A stretch of DNA of 64,000 nt, taken from contig NZ_JADLQL010000007.1 of assembly GCF_015477805.1 (NCBI RefSeq), forward strand, positions 310,001 through 374,000, in the 5' to 3' direction. A program made the translations under genes and the position numbers. This stretch comes from Nocardia flavorosea. Lineage in GTDB: Bacteria > Actinomycetota > Actinomycetes > Mycobacteriales > Mycobacteriaceae. Below the pieces are notes generated by a model. The model was not told where the DNA came from. It saw only the letters and a program-made list of their open reading frames with translations, and ran no database searches. The first letter of the stretch is position 1; the number at the start of each line of letters is the position of its first letter. This document shows, in pieces, positions 26,327-35,115 of the stretch.

Positions 26327-27367
26327 CTACGGCACGATCACCGCTCGTCCCCGCAGGGTTCCGGCGGCGAGCCGGCGGTAGGCCTCCGGCGCATCGTCCA
26401 GGGAAAACCGCTCGACCGCGATATCGAGAACGCCGTCGCGCGCGAGATCGATCAGCTCGATCAGTTCGGCACGGGCTCCCCAATACGGGGAGGTCGCGGT
26501 CGCCTCGTACGGGCTCACACCGAAACCGATTCGCGCGGCCGATTTACCGTCACCGATACCGACGATGGTCACATCGGAGTCCACGCCCGCCACCGCCATC
26601 GCGGTATCGATGGTCGGCTGGAAACCGACGAAATCGAGTACCAGGCTCGCACCGGCCGGCCCGGTGAGCTTGCGGACGTTGCCGGCGGCGTTCGCATCGG
26701 AGAGCACGGCCTCGTGGGCGCCCACCGAACGTGCGAAATCGAGCTTGTCGTCGTTGACGTCCAACGCGATGACCCGGGTGGAAGTCAGATGCCGCAGTAG
26801 CTGGATGGCGACATGGCCGAGACCGCCGCTGCCGATCACGACTGTCCAGGATCCCGGGCGCAGTTTGCCCAGCGAGCGTTTGATCGCGTGATACGGGGTG
26901 AGCCCCGCATCGGTGAGCGGCACGGTGGCCACCGGGTCCAGATCGCCGATCGGCACCAGGTGGCGGGGCGAATCGACGATCAGATATTCGGCGATGGCCC
27001 CCGGTGCGCCGAGACCGGGCGGAAGAATGCGCAGTTCGGCCGCGCGGGAACAGTAGTTCTCCAGACCTTGCGCGCAGAACCAGCAGTTACCGCAGCCCCA
27101 CGGGCCGTAGACCACGACACTCGTGCCGATATCGATCCCCCGGACCCCGGCGCCGACGGCCGCGACCTCACCGGCCCCTTCGTGCCCGAGTGTCAGCGGA
27201 AGTTCGATACCGAAGTTCTCCGGCGGGTTGTTCATGACGAAATCATCGGAATGGCATACACCGGCCGCAGTCACCCGGAGCAACACCTCACCGGGGCCTG
27301 GTTCGGGGGTGGGAATTTCACGGACCTCCGGTTCCGCACCGACGGCCACATGCTGCAGAGCCTTCAT
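26327..27367 (-). CDS. Zinc-dependent alcohol dehydrogenase (MDR family)
   Basis: A 346-residue medium-chain dehydrogenase. The catalytic zinc ligands are Cys38 and His62 with Glu63 (GHEGAGEV). The structural zinc loop has Cys92, Cys95, Cys98 and Cys106, and the NAD-binding GSGGLGHVAIQ is near 180. It resembles Rhodococcus-type NAD-dependent secondary or broad-range alcohol dehydrogenases. It is not clearly of the mycofactocin-dependent NDMA type (MNO/MDO), so the link to the mft locus is open. ATG at 27367. The gene stands alone: 154 bp from the double-TetR gene and 610 bp from the acetoacetyl-CoA synthetase gene. Confidence 0.85.
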   Translation of the reverse strand: MKALQHVAVGAEPEVREIPTPEPGPGEVLLRVTAAGVCHSDDFVMNNPPENFGIELPLTLGHEGAGEVAAVGAGVRGIDIGTSVVVYGPWGCGNCWFCAQGLENYCSRAAELRILPPGLGAPGAIAEYLIVDSPRHLVPIGDLDPVATVPLTDAGLTPYHAIKRSLGKLRPGSWTVVIGSGGLGHVAIQLLRHLTSTRVIALDVNDDKLDFARSVGAHEAVLSDANAAGNVRKLTGPAGASLVLDFVGFQPTIDTAMAVAGVDSDVTIVGIGDGKSAARIGFGVSPYEATATSPYWGARAELIELIDLARDGVLDIAVERFSLDDAPEAYRRLAAGTLRGRAVIVP

Positions 27368-27977
27368 AAGCGTGTCTGTCCTCTCCCTGAGCCGAACGAC
27401 TGTGTGCGTACAGATGGAGCGGGACTTGCTTCTGGATCAGCTCGGTTCAGGCTAGTTCGCCCACCTGCCCGTCCGGTGGATTTTGCGGTTACCGGGACCT
27501 ACCCGCCGCACCGGCATCGCCGCGCTGGGCAGCTCCACGATCGGCGAGTCGGGCACCCCCGCCGCGTATATCTACGCGTGGCCGCGCTCGTGGTGGGCGT
27601 TCGGCTGTATCCGATTCCGTCGCCCGGGGCGCATGTGTACGACGTGTGCGGGCAGCAGGTACGAATGCCGTGCCGGTGGTGGTGGCGGGTTGCCGACGAG
27701 TGCAGTTGTGTATGGGGTCGCGCTGGGGTGGGCCTGCGGCCACCACCAGTTCCGCCGCTCGGCCGATCGATACGTCATGCGCGCGACCGCCGGGGGCCGG
27801 GTGGTCGGTGATCGTCGGCCCACGGGCCCGGTTCGGGTGATGTGCGTGGATGGTGTGTGTTCTGGCCGGCGCCGACGTGGCAGTCTTGCCGCCCGGTGTG
27901 CATGCGTGCCTGCGCGGGACGGTACGGGCGTGTGACCGCCGCGTCACAGAGGCCGGACCCTGCGGGATCGGGCGCGG
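27368..27977. other. 610-bp intergenic region
   Basis: Several short frames cross it on both strands, but none has a ribosome site, recognisable protein or steady GC-rich third positions. The alcohol dehydrogenase promoter must lie at the left end. I see no repeat or RNA element I can name. Confidence 0.4.
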
Positions 27978-29930
27978 TCAGCGGCTGCCGGGTGGGCGGA
28001 TACCGCTGTACCAGTCGAGTAGGGCCGGATCGTCGACGGCGCTGCGTTCCACCACCCGGGCCGGGTCGGCGCCTTGGAACAGGCGTTTGATCGGCACCTC
28101 GAGTTTCTTGCCGGTGCGGGTGTGCGGGACGGCGGGTGCGGCCAGGATCTCGTCGGGGACGTGGCGCGGGGAGACCTCGGTGCGGATCACCTCTTTGATC
28201 CGGTCACGCAGGTCGTCGGTGAGTTCGGCCCCCGGGGCGAGTACGACGAACAGCGGCATCCAGTAGCCGCCGTCGGCCTGCTCCGCGCCGATGACCAGGG
28301 CTTCGCTGATCTCGGGCAATCGCTCCACCGCCTGGTAGATATCGGCGCTGCCCATCCGGATACCGTGCCGGTTGAGAGTGGAATCGGAGCGGCCGTGCAC
28401 CACCACGCTGCCGTGTCCGGTCAGGGTGATCCAGTCGCCGTGCCGCCAGACGCCGGGATAGGTGTCGAAGTAGGCGTCGTGGTAGCGGGCGCCCTCGGGG
28501 TCGCGCCAGAAGCGGATGGGCATGGACGGCATGGGGGCCGTGACCACCAGTTCGCCCACCTCGTCGCGGACCGGCTGACCGGACTCGTCGTAGGCGTCGA
28601 GGGCGACCCCCAGGTACGGCGCCGACAGCTCGCCCGGCCACACCGGGACGGTACGCACCCCACCCGCGAATGCCGACACCACATCGGTGCCGCCGCTGAT
28701 GGAGGCCACCGGGACCCCACCCGCGTTCTCGTGCAACCACAACGAGGAGGCGGGCGGCAGCGAGGAACCGGTGATTCCGATGAGTCGCAGTGCGGACAGG
28801 TCGTGATCGGCGGCCGGTGTCGAGCCCGCCTTCATACAGCCCAGGACGTAGCCGGGGCTGGTGCCCAGCACGGTGGTGCCGGTGCGGGCCGCGATCTCCC
28901 ACAGCGTGTCCGGCTGCGGATGGGCGGGACTGCCGTCGTAGCAGACGATGGTGGCGCCGGTGAGCAGGCCGGCGATCTGGAAGTTCCACATCATCCAGCT
29001 CGGGCTGGTGTACCAGAGGAAGGTGTCGTCGGTTCCGATATCGGATTGCAGTGCAACGGCTTTGAGGTGTTCCAGGACCACGCCGCCGTGACCGTGCACG
29101 ATTCCCTTGGGAAGCCCGGTGGTGCCGGAGGAGAAGACGATCCACAGCGGATGCGCGAATTCGACCGGCTCGGTCTCGGGCAGCGCCGGCGTAGGCCCGG
29201 CCGGATCGGCGGCCACCGACCACGGTGTGCTGTCGGGGATCTCGATACCCAGCCGGGACACCACGACGGTGGCACGCAAGGTATCCAGTCCGGCGCGCAG
29301 CGCGGCGATATCGGCGCTCTTGTCGTGCGCCTTGCCGCCGTAGCGGTAGCCGTCGGCGGTGACCAGGATCGTGGGTTCCAGCTGGCCCAGCCGGTCCAGG
29401 GCGGCCTTGGCCGAATAGTCCTGACCGCAGGCGCTCCACACGGCGCCGACCGCCGCGGTGCCCAGGAAGGCGATTACGGTTTCGGTGATATTCGGCAGAT
29501 AACCGATCACCCGGTCGCCGGGCCGGACCCCCAGTTCGCGTAGCGAATGGGCGAAAGCGGCCACCGCAGCCAGCAGTTCGGCCCAGGAGGTTTCGGCGAC
29601 CTCGCCGGTCTCCTCGGTGACCTGCAGTATCGCCGGGCGGTCGGTGCGAGCCTGGGCAACCACCCGGTCCACGTAGTTCAGGCCGGTCCCGGGAAACCAT
29701 TGCGCCCCCGGCATATCGGGCCGGGGCAAAACCTCGCCCGCGACGGGGCCCAGATCGAAGTAATCCCACAGCGCTGCCCAGAAATCGGCGAGATTGTCCA
29801 CCGACCACCGCCACAGGGCGTGATAGTCCGGTAGCTCGGCGCCGGTCCGCGTTTCGACGAAACGGGCGAAATCGGTAACCCGGGCATCGGCGATATCGTG
29901 TGCGCTGGGGACCCACTGTGGTTCCACCAC
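27978..29930 (-). CDS. Acetoacetyl-CoA synthetase
   Basis: A 650-residue acyl-adenylating enzyme, the normal length for acetoacetate-CoA ligases. Markers are the N-terminal ACS-type extension (DYFDLGPVAGEVLPRPDMPG), the P-loop FSSGTTGLPKGIVHG, WMMWNFQIAGLLTGATIVCYDGSP, and the C-terminal domain with GRSDSTLNRHGIRMG and the TRTGKKLEVP lysine motif. It makes acetoacetyl-CoA from acetoacetate, ATP and CoA. GTG start at 29930 with AGGAGG five bases before. It is last in the leucine operon after a 203-bp gap, so it could use acetoacetate released by HMG-CoA cleavage. Confidence 0.92.
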   Translation of the reverse strand: MVEPQWVPSAHDIADARVTDFARFVETRTGAELPDYHALWRWSVDNLADFWAALWDYFDLGPVAGEVLPRPDMPGAQWFPGTGLNYVDRVVAQARTDRPAILQVTEETGEVAETSWAELLAAVAAFAHSLRELGVRPGDRVIGYLPNITETVIAFLGTAAVGAVWSACGQDYSAKAALDRLGQLEPTILVTADGYRYGGKAHDKSADIAALRAGLDTLRATVVVSRLGIEIPDSTPWSVAADPAGPTPALPETEPVEFAHPLWIVFSSGTTGLPKGIVHGHGGVVLEHLKAVALQSDIGTDDTFLWYTSPSWMMWNFQIAGLLTGATIVCYDGSPAHPQPDTLWEIAARTGTTVLGTSPGYVLGCMKAGSTPAADHDLSALRLIGITGSSLPPASSLWLHENAGGVPVASISGGTDVVSAFAGGVRTVPVWPGELSAPYLGVALDAYDESGQPVRDEVGELVVTAPMPSMPIRFWRDPEGARYHDAYFDTYPGVWRHGDWITLTGHGSVVVHGRSDSTLNRHGIRMGSADIYQAVERLPEISEALVIGAEQADGGYWMPLFVVLAPGAELTDDLRDRIKEVIRTEVSPRHVPDEILAAPAVPHTRTGKKLEVPIKRLFQGADPARVVERSAVDDPALLDWYSGIRPPGSR

Positions 29931-30133
29931 AGAAACCTCCTATTTTCGATCAGTGCTCATCATCGCGCAGGTGCAGGTCGCGCAACCGGTTGTAGGGGTG
30001 AGCTTCGGGAGCCGGCGTCGACAGCTCGGGCAACCGGTGTGTACTGTGCGCGTCCGGGCGGGCCGCTGCCGGGCGGCGATGAAACTCGAGCACGGGGTGG
30101 TCCGCGGTGCGGAGAGGCCGGATCATCTGCATA

Positions 30134-30994
30134 TCAGCCGGTGGCCCGGTCGCCGATTCGCTGGAGGATCTGTTCGGCGTGGCGGAGTAGCGGGGCATCC
30201 ACCATGCGGCCCTCATAGGTGAAGACGCCGCGGTGATTCGGGGCGGCGGCGAGGACACCCCGCGCCCATTCCACCTCCGCTTCGGAGGGCGCGTAGGCCG
30301 CGCGGATCACCGGGATCTGGGACGGGTGGATGGCGACCTTGATATCGAACCCCACGGCCACCGCGTCCTCGGCTTCGGCGCGTAAACCGTCGAGGTCGGG
30401 GATGTTCAGGTACACCATGTCCAAGGCGAGCCGCCGGTGTGCCTTGGCGGCGAGCAGGCCGGTGCTGCGCAGGTGCAGCGCCACATCCCGGTAGCCGCCG
30501 TCGGGGCGGCGGGTGCCGGTGCCGCCCATGGCGGCGACGAGATCCTCGACACCGCACATCACGCCCAGCGTGCCGGGTGCGGCGGCGATGGATTCGATGG
30601 CCAGCGCGCCCGCGGGGGATTCGACGAGCGCGAAGACTTGGTAGCCGGTGAGACCGCCGATCTGTTCGGCGGATTCGGCTTTCGGCAGCATGATCAGCCG
30701 GTATTCGGTGCCGCGCAGGGCCTGTAGGTCCAGGTCGTGCTCGGCGGTGCCGGCCGGGTTGACCCGGACGACGGTGGTGGCGGGGTCGAGCGGGGTCTGG
30801 GTGAGAGCCCTGCGGGCCGCCGGTTTATCGGCCGCTGCGACACCGTCCTCGAGGTCGAGGATCACCACGTCGGCGGCGTCGGCGGCCTTGCGGTAACGCT
30901 CCGGGCGGTCGGCCGGGCAGAACAGCCAGGCGGGCCCGGCGGGCCGCCATCCGGTGTCTGCGGTGGGTGGCACGGTCACCGGCCGGTCTCTCAT
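30134..30994 (-). CDS. CitE-type beta-hydroxyacyl-CoA lyase (HpcH/HpaI family; Rv2498c-like)
   Basis: A 286-residue TIM-barrel lyase. LFCPADRPERYRKAADAADVVILDLEDGV near the N-terminus holds the conserved acidic metal/CoA region, and ALVESPAGAL contributes a further conserved Glu. The gene order matches the mycobacterial accD1-accA1-fadE19-Rv2499c-Rv2498c locus. Rv2498c is described as a lyase acting on (R)-HMG-CoA in leucine breakdown and on (S)-citramalyl-CoA in itaconate breakdown. The same roles are inferred here. The start overlaps the MaoC stop (ATGA). The name citE is historical; this is not a citrate lyase subunit. Confidence 0.87.
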   Translation of the reverse strand: MRDRPVTVPPTADTGWRPAGPAWLFCPADRPERYRKAADAADVVILDLEDGVAAADKPAARRALTQTPLDPATTVVRVNPAGTAEHDLDLQALRGTEYRLIMLPKAESAEQIGGLTGYQVFALVESPAGALAIESIAAAPGTLGVMCGVEDLVAAMGGTGTRRPDGGYRDVALHLRSTGLLAAKAHRRLALDMVYLNIPDLDGLRAEAEDAVAVGFDIKVAIHPSQIPVIRAAYAPSEAEVEWARGVLAAAPNHRGVFTYEGRMVDAPLLRHAEQILQRIGDRATG

Positions 30995-31521
30995 CCCTGC
31001 TCCACCGGCCGCATCCGGATCATGGCGTGCCGGGTCGCGATACCGACGATGGTGCCGTGCTGATTGCGCGCCACATGCCGGAACGTGACCACGCCCTGAC
31101 CGGGCCGGCTCTTGGATTCGCGTTTGTTCAGGACAACGGTTTCGACATAGATGGTGTCGCCGTGGAACAGCGGTGCCGGGAATTTCACATCCTCGAAACC
31201 GAGGTTGGCGACCGTGGTGCCCTGGGTGAGATGCGCGACCGCCAGCCCGACCATCGTGCCGAGCGTGAACAGCGAGTTAACCAGCCGCTCGTGGAACGGT
31301 TCCTGGGCGTCGCTGTAGGCCTTGTCGATGTGCAGGCCCTGGTTGTTCATGGTGAGGGTGCTGAACAGCACATTGTCGGTTTCGGTCATGGTGCGGCCGG
31401 GCCGGTGCTCGTAGAGCACACCTGTTTCCAATTCTTCGAACCACAGACCGGACTGGACGACCCGGCGCAGGCCGGTGATGTCGTGCTCGACCTGCTTGGT
31501 GATCTTGTTCTCCCCGCTCAC
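30991..31521 (-). CDS. MaoC-type hot-dog hydratase (Rv2499c-like)
   Basis: A 176-residue hot-dog-fold protein. The hydratase region reads LTMNNQGLHIDKAYSDAQ (about 47-64), with the Asn/His/Asp pattern expected in (R)-specific enoyl-CoA hydratases. HLTQGTTVANLGFEDVKFPAPLFHGDTIYVET follows. In the matching mycobacterial locus the neighbour Rv2499c is assigned to hydration of methylglutaconyl/itaconyl-type CoA esters ahead of the lyase. The GTG at 31521 overlaps the acyl-CoA dehydrogenase stop (GTGA), and its own stop overlaps the lyase start. Confidence 0.85.
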   Translation of the reverse strand: MSGENKITKQVEHDITGLRRVVQSGLWFEELETGVLYEHRPGRTMTETDNVLFSTLTMNNQGLHIDKAYSDAQEPFHERLVNSLFTLGTMVGLAVAHLTQGTTVANLGFEDVKFPAPLFHGDTIYVETVVLNKRESKSRPGQGVVTFRHVARNQHGTIVGIATRHAMIRMRPVEQG

Positions 31522-32678
31522 AGCCCGAGCTCCCGTCCGATCAGCATGAGTTGTACTTCCGTGGTGCCCTCGCCGATCTCCAGGATCTTGCTGTCGCGGT
31601 AGTGGCGGGCCACCGGGTATTCGTTCATGAACCCGTAGCCGCCGAAGATCTGGGTGGCGTCCCGGGCGTTGTCCATGGCGGCCTCACTGGCCACCAGTTT
31701 GGCGATGGACGCCTGCTTCTTGAACGGTTTCCCGGCCAGCATGAGTGCCGCGGCGTCGTAGTAGGCGGTACGCGCGGTATGCGCGCGCGCCTCCATCCGG
31801 GCGATCTTGAATGCGATGGCCTGATTGCTGCCGATTGTCCGGCCGAACGCCTCGCGTTCGCCGGCGTAGCGCACACATTCGTCCACACACCCCTGGGCCG
31901 CACCGACCGAGAGCGCGGCGATGGCGATCCTGCCTTCGTCCAGAATGCGCAGGAAGTTGGCGTAGCCGCGGCCGCGTTCGCCGAGCAGGTTCTCCTTGGG
32001 CACCCGGACATCGGCGAAAGTGAGGGGATGGGTGTCCGAGGCGTTCCAGCCGACCTTGTTGTAGGCGGGTTCGGCCGTGAAACCGGGGGTATCGGCGGGC
32101 ACCAGGATGGTGGAGATCTCCTTCTTGCCGCCGGTCTGCCCGGTCACCGCGGTCACGGTCACCAGGGCGGTGATATCGGTGCCGGAATTGGTGATGAACT
32201 GCTTGTTGCCGTTGATGACCCAGCTGTCACCGTCCTCAACGGCGGTGGTACGGGTACCCCCGGCGTCGCTGCCCGCGCCGGGTTCGGTGAGCCCGAACGC
32301 GCCCAGGTTCTCGCCACTGGCGAGCCGGGGCAGCCACTCTTGCTTCTGTTTGTCGTCACCGAACCGGTAGATCGGCATGGCCCCGAGCGAAACCCCGGCT
32401 TCCAGGGTGATCGCGACACTCTGATCGACCTTGCCGAGTTCCTCCAGTGCCAGGCACAGCGCGAAATAGTCGCCGCCCATCCCGCCGTATTCCTCGGGGA
32501 ACGGCAACCCGAACAGCCCCATCTTCGCCATACCCGCGACGACCTCGTACGGGAAACTGTGCTCGGCATCGTGTTTCGCCGCCACAGGCGCGACCACCTG
32601 ATTCGCGAAATCCCGTACGGTCAGCGCGAGGTCGCGGTAGGGGTCGGGCAGGGTGCCGGTGGACAGGAAATCGCTCAC
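31518..32678 (-). CDS. Acyl-CoA dehydrogenase (isovaleryl-CoA type, FadE19-like)
   Basis: A 386-residue FAD acyl-CoA dehydrogenase of normal length. The signature GAFGLTEPGAGSDAGG and NGNKQFITNSG lie in the middle beta domain, and QIFGGYGFMNEYPVARHYRDSKILEIGEGTTEVQ in the C-terminal helical domain. Its place between biotin-dependent carboxylase genes and a MaoC/lyase pair fits the short branched acyl-CoA step (isovaleryl-CoA to 3-methylcrotonyl-CoA). GTG start at 32678 with GAGGCGAAG before it. Coupled to MaoC by a four-base overlap. Confidence 0.9.
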   Translation of the reverse strand: MSDFLSTGTLPDPYRDLALTVRDFANQVVAPVAAKHDAEHSFPYEVVAGMAKMGLFGLPFPEEYGGMGGDYFALCLALEELGKVDQSVAITLEAGVSLGAMPIYRFGDDKQKQEWLPRLASGENLGAFGLTEPGAGSDAGGTRTTAVEDGDSWVINGNKQFITNSGTDITALVTVTAVTGQTGGKKEISTILVPADTPGFTAEPAYNKVGWNASDTHPLTFADVRVPKENLLGERGRGYANFLRILDEGRIAIAALSVGAAQGCVDECVRYAGEREAFGRTIGSNQAIAFKIARMEARAHTARTAYYDAAALMLAGKPFKKQASIAKLVASEAAMDNARDATQIFGGYGFMNEYPVARHYRDSKILEIGEGTTEVQLMLIGRELGL

Positions 32679-32722
32679 CTTCGCCTCATTTCGTTCTCGT
32701 CAGTGGTGCCGAACCGCCGGTG

Positions 32723-35110
32723 TCATTGCGGCGTTTGCTCTGCAGTGGTGGGGCCCATCGAATGACCGCTCCCCGTTGTTTCGGTGGTTGCGGGTTCGGT
32801 CGATCCCGTGGGCGCGGTGTCGGTGTCCTCGGTGGCGGACTCGGAACCGGCCGCATCGGGACCGGGCTCGGCTGTTTCCATGGTGAGCCGGGGATCTGCG
32901 CCGTCGCTCCCGGTCACCGAACCGGCGGATCCGGTAGCTTCCGGCCTGGCCGCCGATGCTGTGGACCCGGCATCCGAGCTGGGTAGCGACCCGGAAGAGC
33001 GGACAGCATCCGTACCGCGCTCCGGTGACGCCGCGGATCCGGTGGCACCAGGCGCCGAAACCGGCCCCGTGTCTTCGGGTGCACCGGTCTCGGCGTGAAC
33101 CCGGGCGAGTACTTCGTCCAACTGCACCGAGGCGCCCGTCGACACCAGAACTTCCACCGTGCCGGCGAGCGGCGCGGTGAGCGAATGCTCCATTTTCATC
33201 GCCTCGACCACCAGGATCGGATCGCCCGCCGCCACTGTCGCGCCGGTTTCCGCGGCGACCGCGAGCACGGTTCCGGGCATCGGGCTGCGGATCTCGGCAT
33301 CGTGCACCGCGGCAGCGTCGGCCCGGACCGATTCCTCGGCCAGTTCCCGCACCGCCGCGACTCCGCCCGGCCCGGCCACCCAGAGGGTGCCGCCCGACTC
33401 CGCGATCCGGTAACTGCGCCGCAGACCGTCGAAGGCGAGGGTGACCGTGTGGACGGAATCGCCGGAATCCTGCTCCGCCGATGTCCGGCCCAGTTCCGCT
33501 GTCACCGATACCGGTTCGGCGTCCTCGACGCGCAGGTCGGCGGAATCGGGGGAGCCGGTGAGGTGGACGTGCACCGTGCGATCACCACCGGCCAGCCGGA
33601 CTCGGATCGGTGCGGCCGCGCCGACCCGCCATCCGGTCGGGAAGGACCACGGGTCGGCCGGGCCCTGCGGCCACTGCCGCAGCCACCGATACACGGCGGC
33701 TGCCGCGAAAACATCGTCGGGCACCGGGTCCGGCGTGAAATCACCGGCGCGCCGGTCCAGCAGTGCGGTATCCAGGCGACCCGCTGTTACATCGGGGTCG
33801 GCCAGCAGGAAACGCAGGAAATCGGTGTTGGTGCGCACGCCGAGCACCGCGGTCTCGGCGAGTGCCCGGTCCAGCGCGGCCAGCGCGGCGGCGCGGTCGG
33901 GACCGTGGGCGATGACCTTCGAAAGCATCGGGTCGTAATCGCTGCCCACGACTGTGCCCACCGCGAGCCCGGAATCCACCCGCACCCCTGGACCGGCCGG
34001 TTCACGCAGATCGAGGACGGTGCCACCTGTCGGCAGGAAACCGCGCCCCGGATCCTCCGCGTACACCCGTGCCTCGACCGCGTGACCGTGCAGCCGGATA
34101 TCGTCCTGTGCCGGCCGGATCCGCTGTCCGGCCGCGATCCGGACCTGGCATTCCACCAGATCGAACCCGGTAACCAGTTCGGTGACCGGATGTTCCACCT
34201 GCAGGCGGGTGTTCATCTCCATGAAGAAGAACTCGTCCGGCCGGTCGGCGGAGACGATGAATTCCACCGTGCCCGCACCCACGTAGTCCACACTGCGCGC
34301 GGTCGCGCACGCGGCGGCACCGATCCGGGCGCGGGTCTCGGCGTCCAGCAGCGGTGAAGGCGCTTCCTCGATCACCTTCTGATGCCGGCGCTGCAAACTG
34401 CATTCCCGTTCACCCAGATGCAGCACGGTGCCGTGCGTATCGGCCAAGATCTGCACCTCGATATGCCGCGGGCGGGTGACGAACCGCTCGAGGAACAGGG
34501 TGTCGTCACCGAACGCCGAAGCGGCCTCCCGGCGGGCGCTGACCAGAGCGGCCGGCAGGTCGGCGGCGTCGTCGACCCGCCGCATCCCCTTCCCGCCGCC
34601 GCCCGCGGAGGGTTTGACCAGAACCGGATAGCCGATATCGGTGGCGGCCGCGATGAGTTCGGCATCGGTCAGGCCCGGTTCGGCAATGCCCGGGACCACC
34701 GGCACACCCGATGCGGACACCGTGGTCTTCGCGGTGATCTTGTCGCCCATGATCTCGATCGCCTTCGCCGGCGGACCCAGGAAGACGATTCCGGCAGCGT
34801 CCAGCGCGGCCGCGAAAGCGGCGTTCTCCGAAAGGAATCCATAACCGGGGTGGACGGCCTGGGCGCCGGTGCGACGGGCGGCGTCCACCACGCGGTCGAT
34901 GTTCAGATAGCTGTCGCGGGCCGCGGCCGGTCCCAGCCGGACCGCGATATCCGCCGCCCGAACATGTGCCGCGTGCGCGTCGGCGTCGCTGTAGACAGCC
35001 ACCGACCGCAGGCCCATGGCGCGCAGCGTGCGGATCACCCGGACGGCGATCTCACCGCGATTGGCCACCAAGACGGTGTCGAACGGCAGCGGATGGTTGT
35101 TGTCCAGCAT
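32723..35110 (-). CDS. accA1: Biotin carboxylase / biotin carrier alpha subunit (AccA1, methylcrotonyl-CoA carboxylase type) with a long C-terminal tail
   Basis: A 795-residue protein. The N-terminal biotin carboxylase domain includes VLVANRGEIAVRVIRT, the ATP-grasp glycine loop KPSAGGGGKGM and EMNTRLQVEHPVTE. A linker domain and the biotinyl domain with EAMKM (lysine biotinylated) follow. The family normally ends shortly after the biotinyl domain, but here about 120 further residues, almost all Ser, Thr, Ala, Gly, Glu, Asp and Pro, run on to the stop. The ATG at 35110 is used, five bases after the accD1 stop; a longer frame to 35167 would overlap accD1. With AccD1 it would carboxylate 3-methylcrotonyl-CoA in leucine degradation. 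Confidence 0.9.
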   Translation of the reverse strand: MLDNNHPLPFDTVLVANRGEIAVRVIRTLRAMGLRSVAVYSDADAHAAHVRAADIAVRLGPAAARDSYLNIDRVVDAARRTGAQAVHPGYGFLSENAAFAAALDAAGIVFLGPPAKAIEIMGDKITAKTTVSASGVPVVPGIAEPGLTDAELIAAATDIGYPVLVKPSAGGGGKGMRRVDDAADLPAALVSARREAASAFGDDTLFLERFVTRPRHIEVQILADTHGTVLHLGERECSLQRRHQKVIEEAPSPLLDAETRARIGAAACATARSVDYVGAGTVEFIVSADRPDEFFFMEMNTRLQVEHPVTELVTGFDLVECQVRIAAGQRIRPAQDDIRLHGHAVEARVYAEDPGRGFLPTGGTVLDLREPAGPGVRVDSGLAVGTVVGSDYDPMLSKVIAHGPDRAAALAALDRALAETAVLGVRTNTDFLRFLLADPDVTAGRLDTALLDRRAGDFTPDPVPDDVFAAAAVYRWLRQWPQGPADPWSFPTGWRVGAAAPIRVRLAGGDRTVHVHLTGSPDSADLRVEDAEPVSVTAELGRTSAEQDSGDSVHTVTLAFDGLRRSYRIAESGGTLWVAGPGGVAAVRELAEESVRADAAAVHDAEIRSPMPGTVLAVAAETGATVAAGDPILVVEAMKMEHSLTAPLAGTVEVLVSTGASVQLDEVLARVHAETGAPEDTGPVSAPGATGSAASPERGTDAVRSSGSLPSSDAGSTASAARPEATGSAGSVTGSDGADPRLTMETAEPGPDAAGSESATEDTDTAPTGSTEPATTETTGSGHSMGPTTAEQTPQ

Positions 35111-35115
35111 GGTGA

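Noticed and set aside
26327..27367. Alcohol dehydrogenase considered as a mycofactocin-dependent enzyme
   Set aside because: It has the ordinary zinc-MDR layout and is 17 kb from the mft genes. Nothing in the sequence shows a bound, non-exchangeable cofactor.
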